Made by a program: the position numbers and the translations under genes
Shown here: one piece after another, positions 1-9,128 of the stretch
How positions within the stretch are numbered: position 1 is the first letter of the stretch
Layout: each line of letters opens with the position of its first letter
Source: Streptomyces hoynatensis
GTDB taxonomy: Bacteria > Actinomycetota > Actinomycetes > Streptomycetales > Streptomycetaceae
Length of the DNA: 64,000 bases
Assembly (NCBI RefSeq): GCF_003626535.1
Contig: NZ_RBAL01000010.1
Location: 62,001-126,000 of the forward strand
Reading direction: 5' to 3'
The notes under the pieces: model-generated
What the model saw: only the letters and a program-made list of their open reading frames with translations
Told to the model about the DNA's origin: nothing
Database searches by the model: none

Positions 1-32
1 GACACGCCCATTCGGAAGGTTCTGCTACCGAC

Positions 33-323
33 ATGAGTGACCAGGCCCAGACGATAGACGACGTACGCGACGTGCTGATCAAGGCGATAGCGAGCGAGGC
101 CGGGTACGCGCCCGCCGAGCTGCCCACCGACCGGCCCTTCACCGAGTTCGGCCTCGACTCCATGGCCGCCCTCTCCGTGGGCATGGAGATCGAGGAGACC
201 TGCGGCCTGTCGGACCTGCCCGTCACGCTGCTGTGGGACCACCCGACCGTGGACGCGCTGACCGAGGCCCTGTGGGCCCTGATGCAGGGTGAGCTGACGG
301 CCACCGCCGCGGAAGGGCAGTGA
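33..323 (+). CDS. stand-alone acyl/peptidyl carrier protein
   Basis: A 96-residue carrier protein. The 4'-phosphopantetheine attachment motif FGLDSMAAL is clear, with the modified serine at residue 43, and the rest reads as a single four-helix PP-binding domain. It would hold an acyl or aminoacyl chain as a thioester for the enzymes encoded next to it. It is translationally coupled to the NRPS gene downstream: its TGA overlaps the ATG of the next gene by one base. The window begins just upstream, so any partner genes on that side are unseen. Sequence style (PFTEFGLDS) is closer to polyketide-type ACPs than to NRPS PCPs, but the substrate cannot be told from sequence. Confidence 0.9.
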   Translation: MSDQAQTIDDVRDVLIKAIASEAGYAPAELPTDRPFTEFGLDSMAALSVGMEIEETCGLSDLPVTLLWDHPTVDALTEALWALMQGELTATAAEGQ

Positions 324-3300
324 TGGCGGAGGAAACCCAGTCGCCCGCCGCGGCCCCGGCGGTGCGCGTCCCCCACATCTCCTCCCAGCAGGTCGGGCTC
401 TGGTTCATCCACCGGGCCGACCCCGGCTGCGCCGCCTACCACCTGGTGTTCTCCGCCCGGATCACCGAGGACGGCGGCCTCGCGGCCAAGGCCGCGGGCG
501 TACTCGCCGACCTGGTGCGCGAGCACGAGGCGCTGCGGATCTGCTTCCGGCCCGGGCCCGAGGGCGGGCCCGAACAGTGGGTGCAGGACAGCGTGCCGCT
601 CGACGTCGAGACCCACGAGGCGCGCGGCCTGGGCGCCGACGAGCTGAACGCGCGGATCAGGGCCGACAGCCGGGTGCCCTTCGACCTCGGCCGGCCCCCG
701 CTGTGGCGGGTGCGCCTCTACCGCACCGGCGCACGCGAGTGGGTGCTGACGGTCGTCATGCACCACATCGCCTTCGACTTCTGGTCCCTGGCGCTGCTGC
801 TCACCGAGGCCCGCCGGCGCCTTGAGGTCACCCCGGGCACCGCGGGCACCGCGGGCACCCCGGGCGCCGCGGAGATCGACGGGTCCGCGTTCCGGGCGTA
901 CGCGGAGCGGCAGGACGCCTTCCTGGAGTCGCCCGAGGCCAGGGCGCTGCTCGCCGCCGAGACCGCGCGCCTGGCGGACGCGCCGCCCAGCCTGGACCTG
1001 CACGGCGACCTGCCCCGGCCGCCCGAGCCCAGCCACGAGGGCGGCTCGGCGGCCTTCTCGCTGTCCGCCGCCGCCAGCGAGGCCGTCAGGCGGCTGGCCC
1101 GCGAGACGGCGAGCACCCCGTACATGGCGCTGCTCGCCGCGTACGTCGTCTTCCTCGGGCGGCTCAGCGGCCGGCGGGACGTCCTCGTCGGCACCCCCAC
1201 CTCGGGCCGCCTCCAGCGCCGCTTCCGCAACGCGCTCGGCAACTTCGTCAACACCGTCGTGGTGCGCGGCGAGGCCGACGAGGAGGCGACGTACCGCCAG
1301 CTGGTGGCCGCCGCCAAGGAGCGGGCGCTGGACGCGATGCGCGGGCAGGAGATCCCCTTCCCGCGGCTGGTCAAGGAGCTGGCGCTGCCACGCGACCCGA
1401 GCCGCACCCCGCTCTACCAGGCGGGCTTCGCCTGGGACCGCCTGCCGCTCAGCCCGGAACTCGGCCAGTTCTTCCTGCTCGAACCCGACCTCGGCACCGA
1501 GGTGCGCATCGCGGGCGCCGTCCTGCGGCCCCACCCGCTGCCGCAGCAGGAGGGCCAGGCCGACCTGTGGGTGGAGATGGGCGGCGAACGGGACGGCGGC
1601 TACGTCGGCGTGCTGCGCTTCACCACGGACGTGTTCACGGCCGAGACGGGCCGCGAGCTCGCGGCGGCCTTCGCCGCGACCGTGGAGACCCTCGCCGCCC
1701 GGCCGGACGAGCCGGTGCGCACCCTGCCCCGCGGGGACGCCGGGCAGCTGGCGCGGCTGAACGCCTGGGGCACGGGGCCCCGGCGGGAGCTGCCCGAGGA
1801 CACCCTGCCCGGCCTGCTGCGCGCGCAGGCCAGGCGGACGCCGCAGGCCACCGCCCTGGTGGCGGACGGCGAGGAGTGGAGTTACGGGCGGCTGCTGGGC
1901 GCGGTGCGGGCCGTGGCCGGGGCGCTGCGCGCGGCCGGGGTGCGCCGGGGCGACCGGGTGGGGGTGCCGGCCGACCGCGGGGCGCCGCTGGTGGCCGCCC
2001 TGCTCGGGGTGCTGGAGGCGGGTGCGGCGTACGTGCCGCTCGATCCCCAACTGCCCGCGGACCGGCTCGGGTACATGGCCGAGGACTCGGGCGCCAGGCT
2101 GCTGCTCACCCAGGAGTCCCTGCGCTCCGCCGTGCCCGGCGGGCTGCCCGTCCTGTGCCTGGAGGAGGTCCTGGGCGGGGCCCGGGGCGGAGCCGGCGGC
2201 ACGGGCGAAGGCGCCGGGACCGCCGGGGCGGGCGAGGGCGCCCCGTGGGACGGGGAGCCGGCGCCCGTCACGCCCGCCGACCTGGCGTACGTGCTGTACA
2301 CCTCGGGCTCCACGGGCCGCCCCAAGGGCGTGGCCATCCCGCACGGCGCCCTGGTGAACCTGCTGCTCGCCATGCGGGACGACACCGGCTTCTCGGCGGA
2401 CGACGCGATGCTCGCCGTCACCACCGTCTCCTTCGACATCGCCGGTCTTGAGCTGTACCTGCCGCTGGTGGCGGGCGGGCGCGTCCTGCTCTGCGACAGC
2501 GCGACCGCCGCGGACGGCGCCGCCCTCGCGGCCCGCATCGCGGACTCCGGGGCCACCTGGATGCAGGCCACCCCCACCTCCTGGCGCATGCTGCGCGAGG
2601 CGGGCTGGGCGGGGCACCCGGGGCTGAACGTGCTGTGCGGCGGTGAGGAACTCCCCCGGGAGCTGGCCGAGTTCCTCGCCCCGCGGGTGGCGAGCCTGCG
2701 CAACGTGTACGGCCCGACGGAGACCACCATCTGGTCCACCTCGGGCCGCGTGGCGGCGGGGCGCGGCGTGGACATCGGAGCGCCGATCGCCAACACCCTG
2801 CTGTACGTCCTGGACGAGTACGGCCGCCGCGTGGAACCCGCCTTCCCCGGCGAGCTGTACATCGGCGGGGACGGCCTGGCCCTCGGCTACTGGGACCGGC
2901 CCGAGCTGACGGCGGAACGGTTCGTCACCGGGCTGCCGGCCGCGCCGGAGCAGCGCCTCTACCGCACCGGCGACCGCGCCAGGTGGACGGGCGACGGGCG
3001 GCTGCTGCACCTGGGCCGCCTGGACAACCAGGTCAAGCTCCGCGGCTACCGCATCGAACTCGCCGAGGTGGAGGCCGTGTTGCAGGCCGCCGAGGGAGTG
3101 TCCGCCGCCGTCGTCGTGGTCAGGGAGGACCGGCTGGTCGCCTATGTGGTGGCCGAGCCCGGCGCCGAGCCGAAGCCCGCCGAACTCAGGGCGCTGGCGG
3201 CGCGCTCGCTGCCGCCGTACATGGTGCCGGGACTCGTCGTCCCCCTCGCCGAACTGCCGCTGACGGCCAACAAGAAGGTCGACAGGAAGCGGCTGCCCGC

Positions 3301-4525
3301 GCCGAAGGACGCCGGGCTCGACCGGTCCGCGCCCTTCGAGAAGCCGCGGGACGCCACCGAGATCACCCTCGCCAGGATGTGGACGGAGCTCCTGGACCTG
3401 CCCGAGGTGGGCGTCCACGACGACTTCTTCGAGGTGGGCGGCCACTCCCTGCTGGCCGTCAGGCTCGCCGCGGCGATCCGCGCCGAGTGGGACGTGGACA
3501 TCCCGGTGGCCACCCTGCTGCGGCACGGCACCATCGCCGAACTCGCCACCGTGGTGCGCCAGGGCGGCCAGGAGGCGGCGCGCGGGCCGATGGTGACGCT
3601 GCGCCGGGCGGACGGCGGGCGGCCGCTGTTCCTGTTCCACCCCTTCGGCGGCACCGTCTTCTGCTACGTCGAACTCGCCAGGCACCTGCCGCCGGGGCGG
3701 CCGGTCATGGCGGTGCAGGCCCCGGGCCTGGACGCGGAGGGCGAGGCCGAGGTGAGCGTGGAGGAGATGGCCGCCCGCTACCTCGGCCACCTCAGGGAGG
3801 TGCAGCCGGAGGGCCCCTACGCCCTGGGCGGCTGGTGCTTCGGCGGGGTCATCGCCTTCGAGGCGGCCCGCCGGCTGCGGGAGGCCGGCGAGGAGGTCGA
3901 TCTGCTGGTGGCGATCGACAGCCGGGCCCCGATCCCGGAGAACATCCCCGAGTCGGCGGACGACGCCACGCTGCTCTCCTGGTTCGCCCGCGACCTGGCC
4001 GTGCCCTACGGCAAGGAACTCGACATCCCCGCGGACGAGTTGCGCGCGCTGGGCGGGGACGCGGCGTTCGACCACATCCTGGCGCGGGCCGCGGCCGCCG
4101 GGGTGCTGCCCGAGGACGCCGACCGCGCCCAGGTGCTGCGCTACTTCGAGGCGTACCTGGCGAACGGCATCGCGCTGCAGACCTACCTGCCCGAGCCCGC
4201 CGACGTGGACCTGCTGCTGCTGCGCGCGGTGGACGAGCCGGCCGACTACGGCCCCGCCCTCGGCTGGGACGGGCTGGTCAAGGGCGCGCTGCGGATCGTG
4301 GACGTCCCGGGCGACCACAACTCGGTGATGTACCCGCCGCACGCCGCCGTCGCCGCCGGGGCGATCGCCCCGCACCTGCCGGGCCCGCCGGGGGAGGCGC
4401 GGCAGGCGGGAGGCGGCGCGGGAAGTGCCCCGGAAGGAGCGGGAAGTGCCCCGGAAGGAAGAGAAGAGCCCCGGCAAGCACCGGAAGCACCGGAAGGAAC
4501 CCAGAGGGACGATGAACGACGATGA
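323..4525 (+). CDS. NRPS module, condensation-adenylation-thiolation-thioesterase
   Basis: A 1400-residue single-module non-ribosomal peptide synthetase. Domains in order: condensation (about 10-450, HHIAFDF at 147-153, so HHxxxD is intact but the usual following Gly is Phe), adenylation (about 480-980, A3 YTSGSTGRPKG at 659-669, YGPTE, YRTGD, NKKVDRK), thiolation (GGHSLL, Ser1042) and thioesterase (about 1090-1360). The binding-pocket residues read from the A4-A5 region give D-I-L-Q-L-G-V-I-W-K, close to codes known for glycine, so glycine activation is predicted. The TE nucleophile elbow is GWCFGG with Cys1172 where Ser is usual. With the ACP upstream, the simplest role is condensing an ACP-bound acyl chain with glycine and releasing the product. 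A GTG three bases upstream (320) is an alternative start; the ATG at 323 overlaps the preceding stop. Confidence 0.92.
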   Translation: MAEETQSPAAAPAVRVPHISSQQVGLWFIHRADPGCAAYHLVFSARITEDGGLAAKAAGVLADLVREHEALRICFRPGPEGGPEQWVQDSVPLDVETHEARGLGADELNARIRADSRVPFDLGRPPLWRVRLYRTGAREWVLTVVMHHIAFDFWSLALLLTEARRRLEVTPGTAGTAGTPGAAEIDGSAFRAYAERQDAFLESPEARALLAAETARLADAPPSLDLHGDLPRPPEPSHEGGSAAFSLSAAASEAVRRLARETASTPYMALLAAYVVFLGRLSGRRDVLVGTPTSGRLQRRFRNALGNFVNTVVVRGEADEEATYRQLVAAAKERALDAMRGQEIPFPRLVKELALPRDPSRTPLYQAGFAWDRLPLSPELGQFFLLEPDLGTEVRIAGAVLRPHPLPQQEGQADLWVEMGGERDGGYVGVLRFTTDVFTAETGRELAAAFAATVETLAARPDEPVRTLPRGDAGQLARLNAWGTGPRRELPEDTLPGLLRAQARRTPQATALVADGEEWSYGRLLGAVRAVAGALRAAGVRRGDRVGVPADRGAPLVAALLGVLEAGAAYVPLDPQLPADRLGYMAEDSGARLLLTQESLRSAVPGGLPVLCLEEVLGGARGGAGGTGEGAGTAGAGEGAPWDGEPAPVTPADLAYVLYTSGSTGRPKGVAIPHGALVNLLLAMRDDTGFSADDAMLAVTTVSFDIAGLELYLPLVAGGRVLLCDSATAADGAALAARIADSGATWMQATPTSWRMLREAGWAGHPGLNVLCGGEELPRELAEFLAPRVASLRNVYGPTETTIWSTSGRVAAGRGVDIGAPIANTLLYVLDEYGRRVEPAFPGELYIGGDGLALGYWDRPELTAERFVTGLPAAPEQRLYRTGDRARWTGDGRLLHLGRLDNQVKLRGYRIELAEVEAVLQAAEGVSAAVVVVREDRLVAYVVAEPGAEPKPAELRALAARSLPPYMVPGLVVPLAELPLTANKKVDRKRLPAPKDAGLDRSAPFEKPRDATEITLARMWTELLDLPEVGVHDDFFEVGGHSLLAVRLAAAIRAEWDVDIPVATLLRHGTIAELATVVRQGGQEAARGPMVTLRRADGGRPLFLFHPFGGTVFCYVELARHLPPGRPVMAVQAPGLDAEGEAEVSVEEMAARYLGHLREVQPEGPYALGGWCFGGVIAFEAARRLREAGEEVDLLVAIDSRAPIPENIPESADDATLLSWFARDLAVPYGKELDIPADELRALGGDAAFDHILARAAAAGVLPEDADRAQVLRYFEAYLANGIALQTYLPEPADVDLLLLRAVDEPADYGPALGWDGLVKGALRIVDVPGDHNSVMYPPHAAVAAGAIAPHLPGPPGEARQAGGGAGSAPEGAGSAPEGREEPRQAPEAPEGTQRDDERR

Positions 4526-4974
4526 TTGAGGCCACACACGAGTTCCGGCTCCCGGTCTCGCCCGAGGAGGCGTTCCGGTGGCTCTCCGACCCGGCGCGGG
4601 ACCCCGAGTGGCAGTCGGCCTGCCAGGAGACGCGGCTGCTCAACGGCCCGGCCCGGCCCGGCTGCCACTACGAGATCGTCTTCCAGATGGTCGGCAGGCG
4701 GCTGGCGTTCTCGGTGGAGATCACCGATTTCGAGCCTGGCAGGCACTCCAGGTTCGCCGTGCTCGACGGTCCCTTCCGCTACGTCGGCAGCTACCGTTAC
4801 GCCGAGCAGGAGCCGGGGACCACGCAGGTGCGCTGGACGTTCGACGTGGACCCGGGGGACTACTTCGGGATCATGCCGAAGTCGCTCCTGAAGAAGGTCC
4901 TCGTGACCCAAGTGAAGAAGGATTCCCGCGCGCTGGCCGAACGGCTGGCGCAGGCGTCGCCGACGCAGCCCTGA
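4522..4974 (+). CDS. SRPBCC/START-like hydrophobic ligand-binding protein
   Basis: A 150-residue protein with the beginning and spacing of the SRPBCC (polyketide cyclase/START) fold: an initial beta strand with EATHEFRLPVSPEEAFRWLSD, a DPEWQ segment, and a C-terminal amphipathic helix. Members bind hydrophobic ligands in a deep cavity; in biosynthetic clusters some act as cyclases or aromatases, others only carry lipids. It overlaps the NRPS stop by four bases (ATGA), so it is in the same operon. No catalytic residues can be assigned. Its position next to an MMPL exporter is compatible with handling a lipidic intermediate or product, which is inference. Confidence 0.8.
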   Translation: MIEATHEFRLPVSPEEAFRWLSDPARDPEWQSACQETRLLNGPARPGCHYEIVFQMVGRRLAFSVEITDFEPGRHSRFAVLDGPFRYVGSYRYAEQEPGTTQVRWTFDVDPGDYFGIMPKSLLKKVLVTQVKKDSRALAERLAQASPTQP

Positions 4975-5047
4975 CCCCCGACCCCCACGACCGTCCAGAG
5001 GTCTGAGCCGCCGGGCCCGCGGGCCCGGCGGCCAGCCGGAGGAACTC

Positions 5048-7471
5048 ATGTTTCATTGGGCTTCATTCGTAGTTCGTCACCGCTGGCGAATCATCGCGGC
5101 CAGCATCGTGTTCGTCGTCGCCGCCGGGGCGCTGGGCGCCGGGGTGGCCGACCACCTGCTCTCCGGCGGCTATCTCAACCAGGACTCCTCGTCCGCCCGC
5201 GCCGACCGCGACCTCGCCGAGCGCTTCGACGCGGGCTCGCCGAACCTGGTGCTGCTGGCCGACGCCGGCGAGGGCGGGGGCGGCGCGGGCAACGCGGTCG
5301 ACTCCCAGGCCGCCCGCGCGGCCGGCGTCGAGCTGGCGGAACGGCTGCGCGCCGAGGACGTCGTGGAGTACGTGCAGTCCTACTGGGACCAGGAGGGCGG
5401 CAACCCGGCGCTGCGCAGCGAGGACGGCGACAAGGCGCTGATCCTCGCCCGCGTCGCCGGCGACGAGACCGAGGCCAAGGAGCGGGTCGAGGAGCTGCAC
5501 GACGACTACGTCTCCGACGAGGGCCCGCTCGCGGTGTCCATCGGCGGCCAGGCCCAGGTCGACAACGAGGTGGACGACCAGTCGGCGAAGGACCTGGCGC
5601 TGGCCGAGATCGTCGTGATGCCGATCACGCTGATCATCCTGATATGGATCTTCGGCAGCCTGGTGTCGGCGTTCCTGCCGCTGGTCATCGCGGCGGTCGC
5701 GGTGGTCGGGACCCAGTTCATCCTGCTGGCGCTCACCTACCTCACCGACGTCTCCATCTTCGCCATCAACCTCACCACCGGCCTCGGCCTCGGCCTGGCC
5801 ATCGACTACAGCCTGCTGATGGTCAACCGGTTCCGGGAGGCGCTGGCGCAGCAGGCCGCCGACGGCGAGGAGGCGGACGTGGAACGCGCCCTCGCCCAGA
5901 CCATGGCGACGGCCGGGCGCACCGTCATCTACTCCTCGATCACGGTGGCCTGTTCCCTGGCCGGCCTGATGGCGTTCCCGACCTTCTTCCTGCGGTCCTT
6001 CGGCTACGCGGGCATCGCGGTCACCGCCCTGTCCGGGGCGGCCTCGATCGTCGCCCTGCCGGCCGTGCTGGCCGTGCTGGGCACCCGCGTCAACCGGTGG
6101 CAGGTGCCGCTGCTGAACCGCAGGGCGGACAGCCGGCGGGCGGCGGGCGCGTTCTGGGCCTCGTGGGTCGGCCGCGTGATGCGCCGCCCCGGCTGGTTCG
6201 CGGTCGGCGCGCTCGCCGTGACCGTGGTCCTGGCCCTTCCGGTGCTCGGCATCAAGTTCAGCCTCGCCGACGACCGGGCGCTGCCGAGCGACGCGCCCGC
6301 CAGCGAGGTCTCCCAGACCCTCAGGGACGAGTTCGCGGTCCAGCAGGTGAACAACCTGACCGTCGTCGCCCACGGCGCCGAGGGCGCCTCGCCCGACCTG
6401 GTGTCCGCGTACGCGGAGGAACTCTCCCGGGTGCCAGGCGTGCTGAACGTCGAGGCGCTGACCGGCTCCTTCGCCGAGGGCGAGCAGACGGCCCAGGCGA
6501 CCGCGGAGTCCGCCCGCTTCGCGGCCCGCGAGGGAGAGGGCTCCTACCTGGTGGCCGAGGTGGAGCCCGACCCGCTTTCGGGCACGAGCCGCGCCATGGT
6601 GGCCGAGGTCAGGGCTCTGGACGCGCCCTTCGACGTGGACGTCTCCGGCACCGGCGCCCAGTTCGCCGACACCCTGGCGGACGAGCGCGACGGGCTGCCC
6701 TGGGCGCTCGCCGTCATGATCATCGCCACGCTGATCATGCTGACGCTGATGACGGGGAGCCTGGTGGTGCCCGTCAAGGCCGTCCTGCTCAACGCGCTGA
6801 GCCTGGCGGCGGCGTTCGGCGTCATCGTGTGGGTCTTCCAGGAGGGCCATCTGCAGTGGCTGGTCGGCGACTTCCAGGTGACCGGCTACGTCGTCTCCAA
6901 CATGCCGCTGCTGCTGCTGTGCGTCTCCTTCGGCCTCTCCATGGACTACGAGGTCTTCCTGCTGTCGCGGATCAAGGAGGAGTACGACGCCACCGGCGAC
7001 AACGCCAGGGCGGTCTCGGCCGGCATCTCCAGGACGAGCCGGGTGATCACCTCGGCCGCGCTCCTGATGGCCGTCGTCTTCCTGTCGTTCGTGACCTCGG
7101 GCGTGGTCTACCTGAAGCTGATCGGCCTGGGCACGGCGCTGGCCATCCTCATCGACGCGGTCCTCATCCGCGGGGTCCTGCTGCCGGCCGTCATGATCCT
7201 CATGGGCCGGGCGAACTGGTGGGCGCCGAAGGCCGTCAAGCGGCTGGTGGAGGCCATCGGCCTGGGCGAGCGCGAGCGGCCCGCCCTGGCCGGCGCGACG
7301 GCGGGCGGCGCCCCGGCGGACGCCCCCGCGGGCACCGCGGCGGAGAGCGGCGGTGCGGAGGCCGGCCGGGCGCAGGCCCCGGAGCCCGAGGCCGAACCGC
7401 AGGCCGCCGAGGCCGCCGAGGCCGCCGAGGCCGCCGAGGTCGCCCAGGGGAGCGAGCAGAAGACCCCCTGA
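5048..7471 (+). CDS. MMPL/RND-family lipid exporter
   Basis: An 807-residue MMPL transporter. Two repeats are visible, each with one N-terminal helix, a large extracytoplasmic loop and a five-helix bundle (residues about 15-360 and 380-740). The motifs GLGLAIDYSLLMVNRFRE and SFGLSMDYEVFLLSRIKEEY carry the conserved Asp-Tyr pairs that form the proton relay in this family. The C-terminus (about 745-807) is an Ala/Glu/Pro-rich tail with EAAEAAEAAEV-type repeats, probably disordered. A strong Shine-Dalgarno CGGAGGAA (5037-5044) supports the ATG at 5048. In actinobacteria these proteins export lipids and lipopeptides, so this is the likely exporter of the cluster product. Confidence 0.92.
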   Translation: MFHWASFVVRHRWRIIAASIVFVVAAGALGAGVADHLLSGGYLNQDSSSARADRDLAERFDAGSPNLVLLADAGEGGGGAGNAVDSQAARAAGVELAERLRAEDVVEYVQSYWDQEGGNPALRSEDGDKALILARVAGDETEAKERVEELHDDYVSDEGPLAVSIGGQAQVDNEVDDQSAKDLALAEIVVMPITLIILIWIFGSLVSAFLPLVIAAVAVVGTQFILLALTYLTDVSIFAINLTTGLGLGLAIDYSLLMVNRFREALAQQAADGEEADVERALAQTMATAGRTVIYSSITVACSLAGLMAFPTFFLRSFGYAGIAVTALSGAASIVALPAVLAVLGTRVNRWQVPLLNRRADSRRAAGAFWASWVGRVMRRPGWFAVGALAVTVVLALPVLGIKFSLADDRALPSDAPASEVSQTLRDEFAVQQVNNLTVVAHGAEGASPDLVSAYAEELSRVPGVLNVEALTGSFAEGEQTAQATAESARFAAREGEGSYLVAEVEPDPLSGTSRAMVAEVRALDAPFDVDVSGTGAQFADTLADERDGLPWALAVMIIATLIMLTLMTGSLVVPVKAVLLNALSLAAAFGVIVWVFQEGHLQWLVGDFQVTGYVVSNMPLLLLCVSFGLSMDYEVFLLSRIKEEYDATGDNARAVSAGISRTSRVITSAALLMAVVFLSFVTSGVVYLKLIGLGTALAILIDAVLIRGVLLPAVMILMGRANWWAPKAVKRLVEAIGLGERERPALAGATAGGAPADAPAGTAAESGGAEAGRAQAPEPEAEPQAAEAAEAAEAAEVAQGSEQKTP

Positions 7472-7593
7472 GCCCGCCCCGGCACCGGCCGGCCGCGGCC
7501 CCCGCCCCGTCGGGCGCGGGCCGCGGCCGGTCCCGGGGCCGCGACGCGCCCGCACCGGCCGCGGCCCGCGCACCGCACGAAACAGGAGAGCAG

Positions 7594-8925
7594 ATGGAAC
7601 GGGGAACACCCCTCTCGTCCGCCGCGTCCGCCCCGCCGCCCGGCGGCCCGCGGCCCGCGTACCGGAAGGTCGTCGTCACCGGCCTCGGTGCCACCACCCC
7701 GCTCGGCGGGGACGTGGCCGCCACCTGGGAGGCGCTGCTGCGGGGCACCAGCGGCACCAGGCTGCTTGACGAGCCCTGGGCGCAGGAGGTGCCCGTGCCG
7801 CTGGGCGCCCCGGCGCTCGTGGACCCGAAGCCGGGACTCACCCACATCCAGCGGCGGCGGCTGAGCCGCGGCAGCCAGCTCGCGGTGACCGCCGCGGCCG
7901 AGGCCTGGCGCGACGCCGGCCTTGAGGGCGCGGAACTGCCCCCGGCCCGGGTCGGGGTGGCCGTCTCCACCGCCTTCGGCGACGTGCCGGTGCTGCTCGA
8001 CTCCTGGGAGATGCTGAAGGAGAAGGGCGCCAGGCGCATCCACCCGCTCGGGGTGTCCATGCACATGGGCAACGCACCGGCCGCCGCGGTCGGTCTGCTG
8101 GTGCACGCCCGCGCCGGCGTGCACGCCACCGTCAACGCCTGCTCCTCGGGCACCCAGGCCCTCGCGCTCGCGGCCGACACGATCCGCCTGGGCCGGGCCG
8201 ACGTGGTGGTGGCGGGGGGCGCGGAGGCGCCGCTGCACCCGCTGGTGCTCGGCGGGTTCGCGGCGATGCGGGTGCTGTCCACCCGGGTCGGCGAACCGGC
8301 CGCCGCCTCCCGGCCGTTCGACGCGGACCGCGACGGGATGGTGCTCGCCGAGGGCGCCGGGATCCTGGTCCTTGAGGCCGAGGAGCACGCCAGGGCCCGC
8401 GGCGCCAGGTGCTACGCCGAGCTGGCCGGGGTCGGCATCTCCTCCGACGCGCACCACACGGTGCAGCCGGAGCCGCACGGCGAGGGCAACGTCCTGGCCC
8501 TGCGCGACGCGCTCGCCGAGGCGGGCGCCGCGCCGGGCCAGGTCGCGTACGTCAACGCCAACGGCACCGCCACGGGCCCGGGCGACACGGCCGAGGCGCA
8601 CGCCCTGCGGGCCGTCTTCGGGGCGGAGGGCGGGCCCGCGGTGTCGGCCCACAAGTCGATGCTGGGGCACAGCATCGGGGCCGCGGGCGCGGTCGAGTCC
8701 GTGGCCACCGTGCTGTCGGTGCACCACGGCCTGGTCCCGCCCACCCCCCACTTCGAGCGCGCGGACGAGGGGGCCGCCCTCGACATCGTGCGGGGGGCGC
8801 CGCGGAAGCTGGCGGGCGGCGAGATCCTCGCGGTGAAGAACTCCGCCGGTTTCGGCGGCCACAACGTGGCGCTGGTCTTCCGCACGGCGCACGACGGCCC
8901 CGCCCCCGCCACCCGCGCCGGCTGA
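7594..8925 (+). CDS. FabF-like beta-ketoacyl synthase with altered catalytic triad
   Basis: A 443-residue KAS I/II-type ketosynthase. Active-site Cys183 lies in NACSSGTQ and His359 in KSMLGHSIGAAG, both canonical. The first catalytic histidine, normally in VNAHGTST, is replaced: the sequence is VNANGTATG with Asn323. Cys-Asn-His is not the usual Cys-His-His of elongating KAS enzymes, and the missing His normally helps decarboxylate malonyl-ACP. The protein may still transfer or condense acyl chains in another way, or act as a non-decarboxylating partner. The start is the ATG at 7594 behind AGGAGA (7584-7589). It is 122 bases after the MMPL gene on the same strand and probably belongs to the same cluster. 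Confidence 0.9.
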   Translation: MERGTPLSSAASAPPPGGPRPAYRKVVVTGLGATTPLGGDVAATWEALLRGTSGTRLLDEPWAQEVPVPLGAPALVDPKPGLTHIQRRRLSRGSQLAVTAAAEAWRDAGLEGAELPPARVGVAVSTAFGDVPVLLDSWEMLKEKGARRIHPLGVSMHMGNAPAAAVGLLVHARAGVHATVNACSSGTQALALAADTIRLGRADVVVAGGAEAPLHPLVLGGFAAMRVLSTRVGEPAAASRPFDADRDGMVLAEGAGILVLEAEEHARARGARCYAELAGVGISSDAHHTVQPEPHGEGNVLALRDALAEAGAAPGQVAYVNANGTATGPGDTAEAHALRAVFGAEGGPAVSAHKSMLGHSIGAAGAVESVATVLSVHHGLVPPTPHFERADEGAALDIVRGAPRKLAGGEILAVKNSAGFGGHNVALVFRTAHDGPAPATRAG

Positions 8926-9039
8926 ACCGCCCCGCCGGCCGGTCGCCCGGCCGCTCCTCGACCGCCCCCGGCCCGTGCCCGCTCCTCGGGCGGCGGGGCC
9001 GGCCGGGCGGCGGGCGCGGCGGGGGCGCTCGGGCGCGGC

Positions 9040-9107
9040 GGGATCGTTCGGGCGATGGGATCGTTCGGGCGATGGGATCGTTCGGGCGGCGGGATGGTTC
9101 GGAGGCC
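9040..9107. repeat. 17-bp tandem repeat, four units
   Basis: Four head-to-tail 17-bp units (9040-9056, 9057-9073, 9074-9090, 9091-9107). The first two are identical (GGGATCGTTCGGGCGAT), the third differs in two bases and the fourth is more diverged. They lie between the convergent ketosynthase and beta-helix genes (8926-9128), a gap that otherwise shows only GC-rich sequence with a short inverted repeat just after the ketosynthase stop. Confidence 0.9.
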
Positions 9108-9128
9108 GGGGCCGGGGGCCGGGGCCGG

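Noticed and set aside
5063..7609. 848-codon open frame antisense to the MMPL gene
   Set aside because: Composition is His/Asp/Gly/Arg-rich as expected of the complement of a GC-biased gene; no domain, no start signal.
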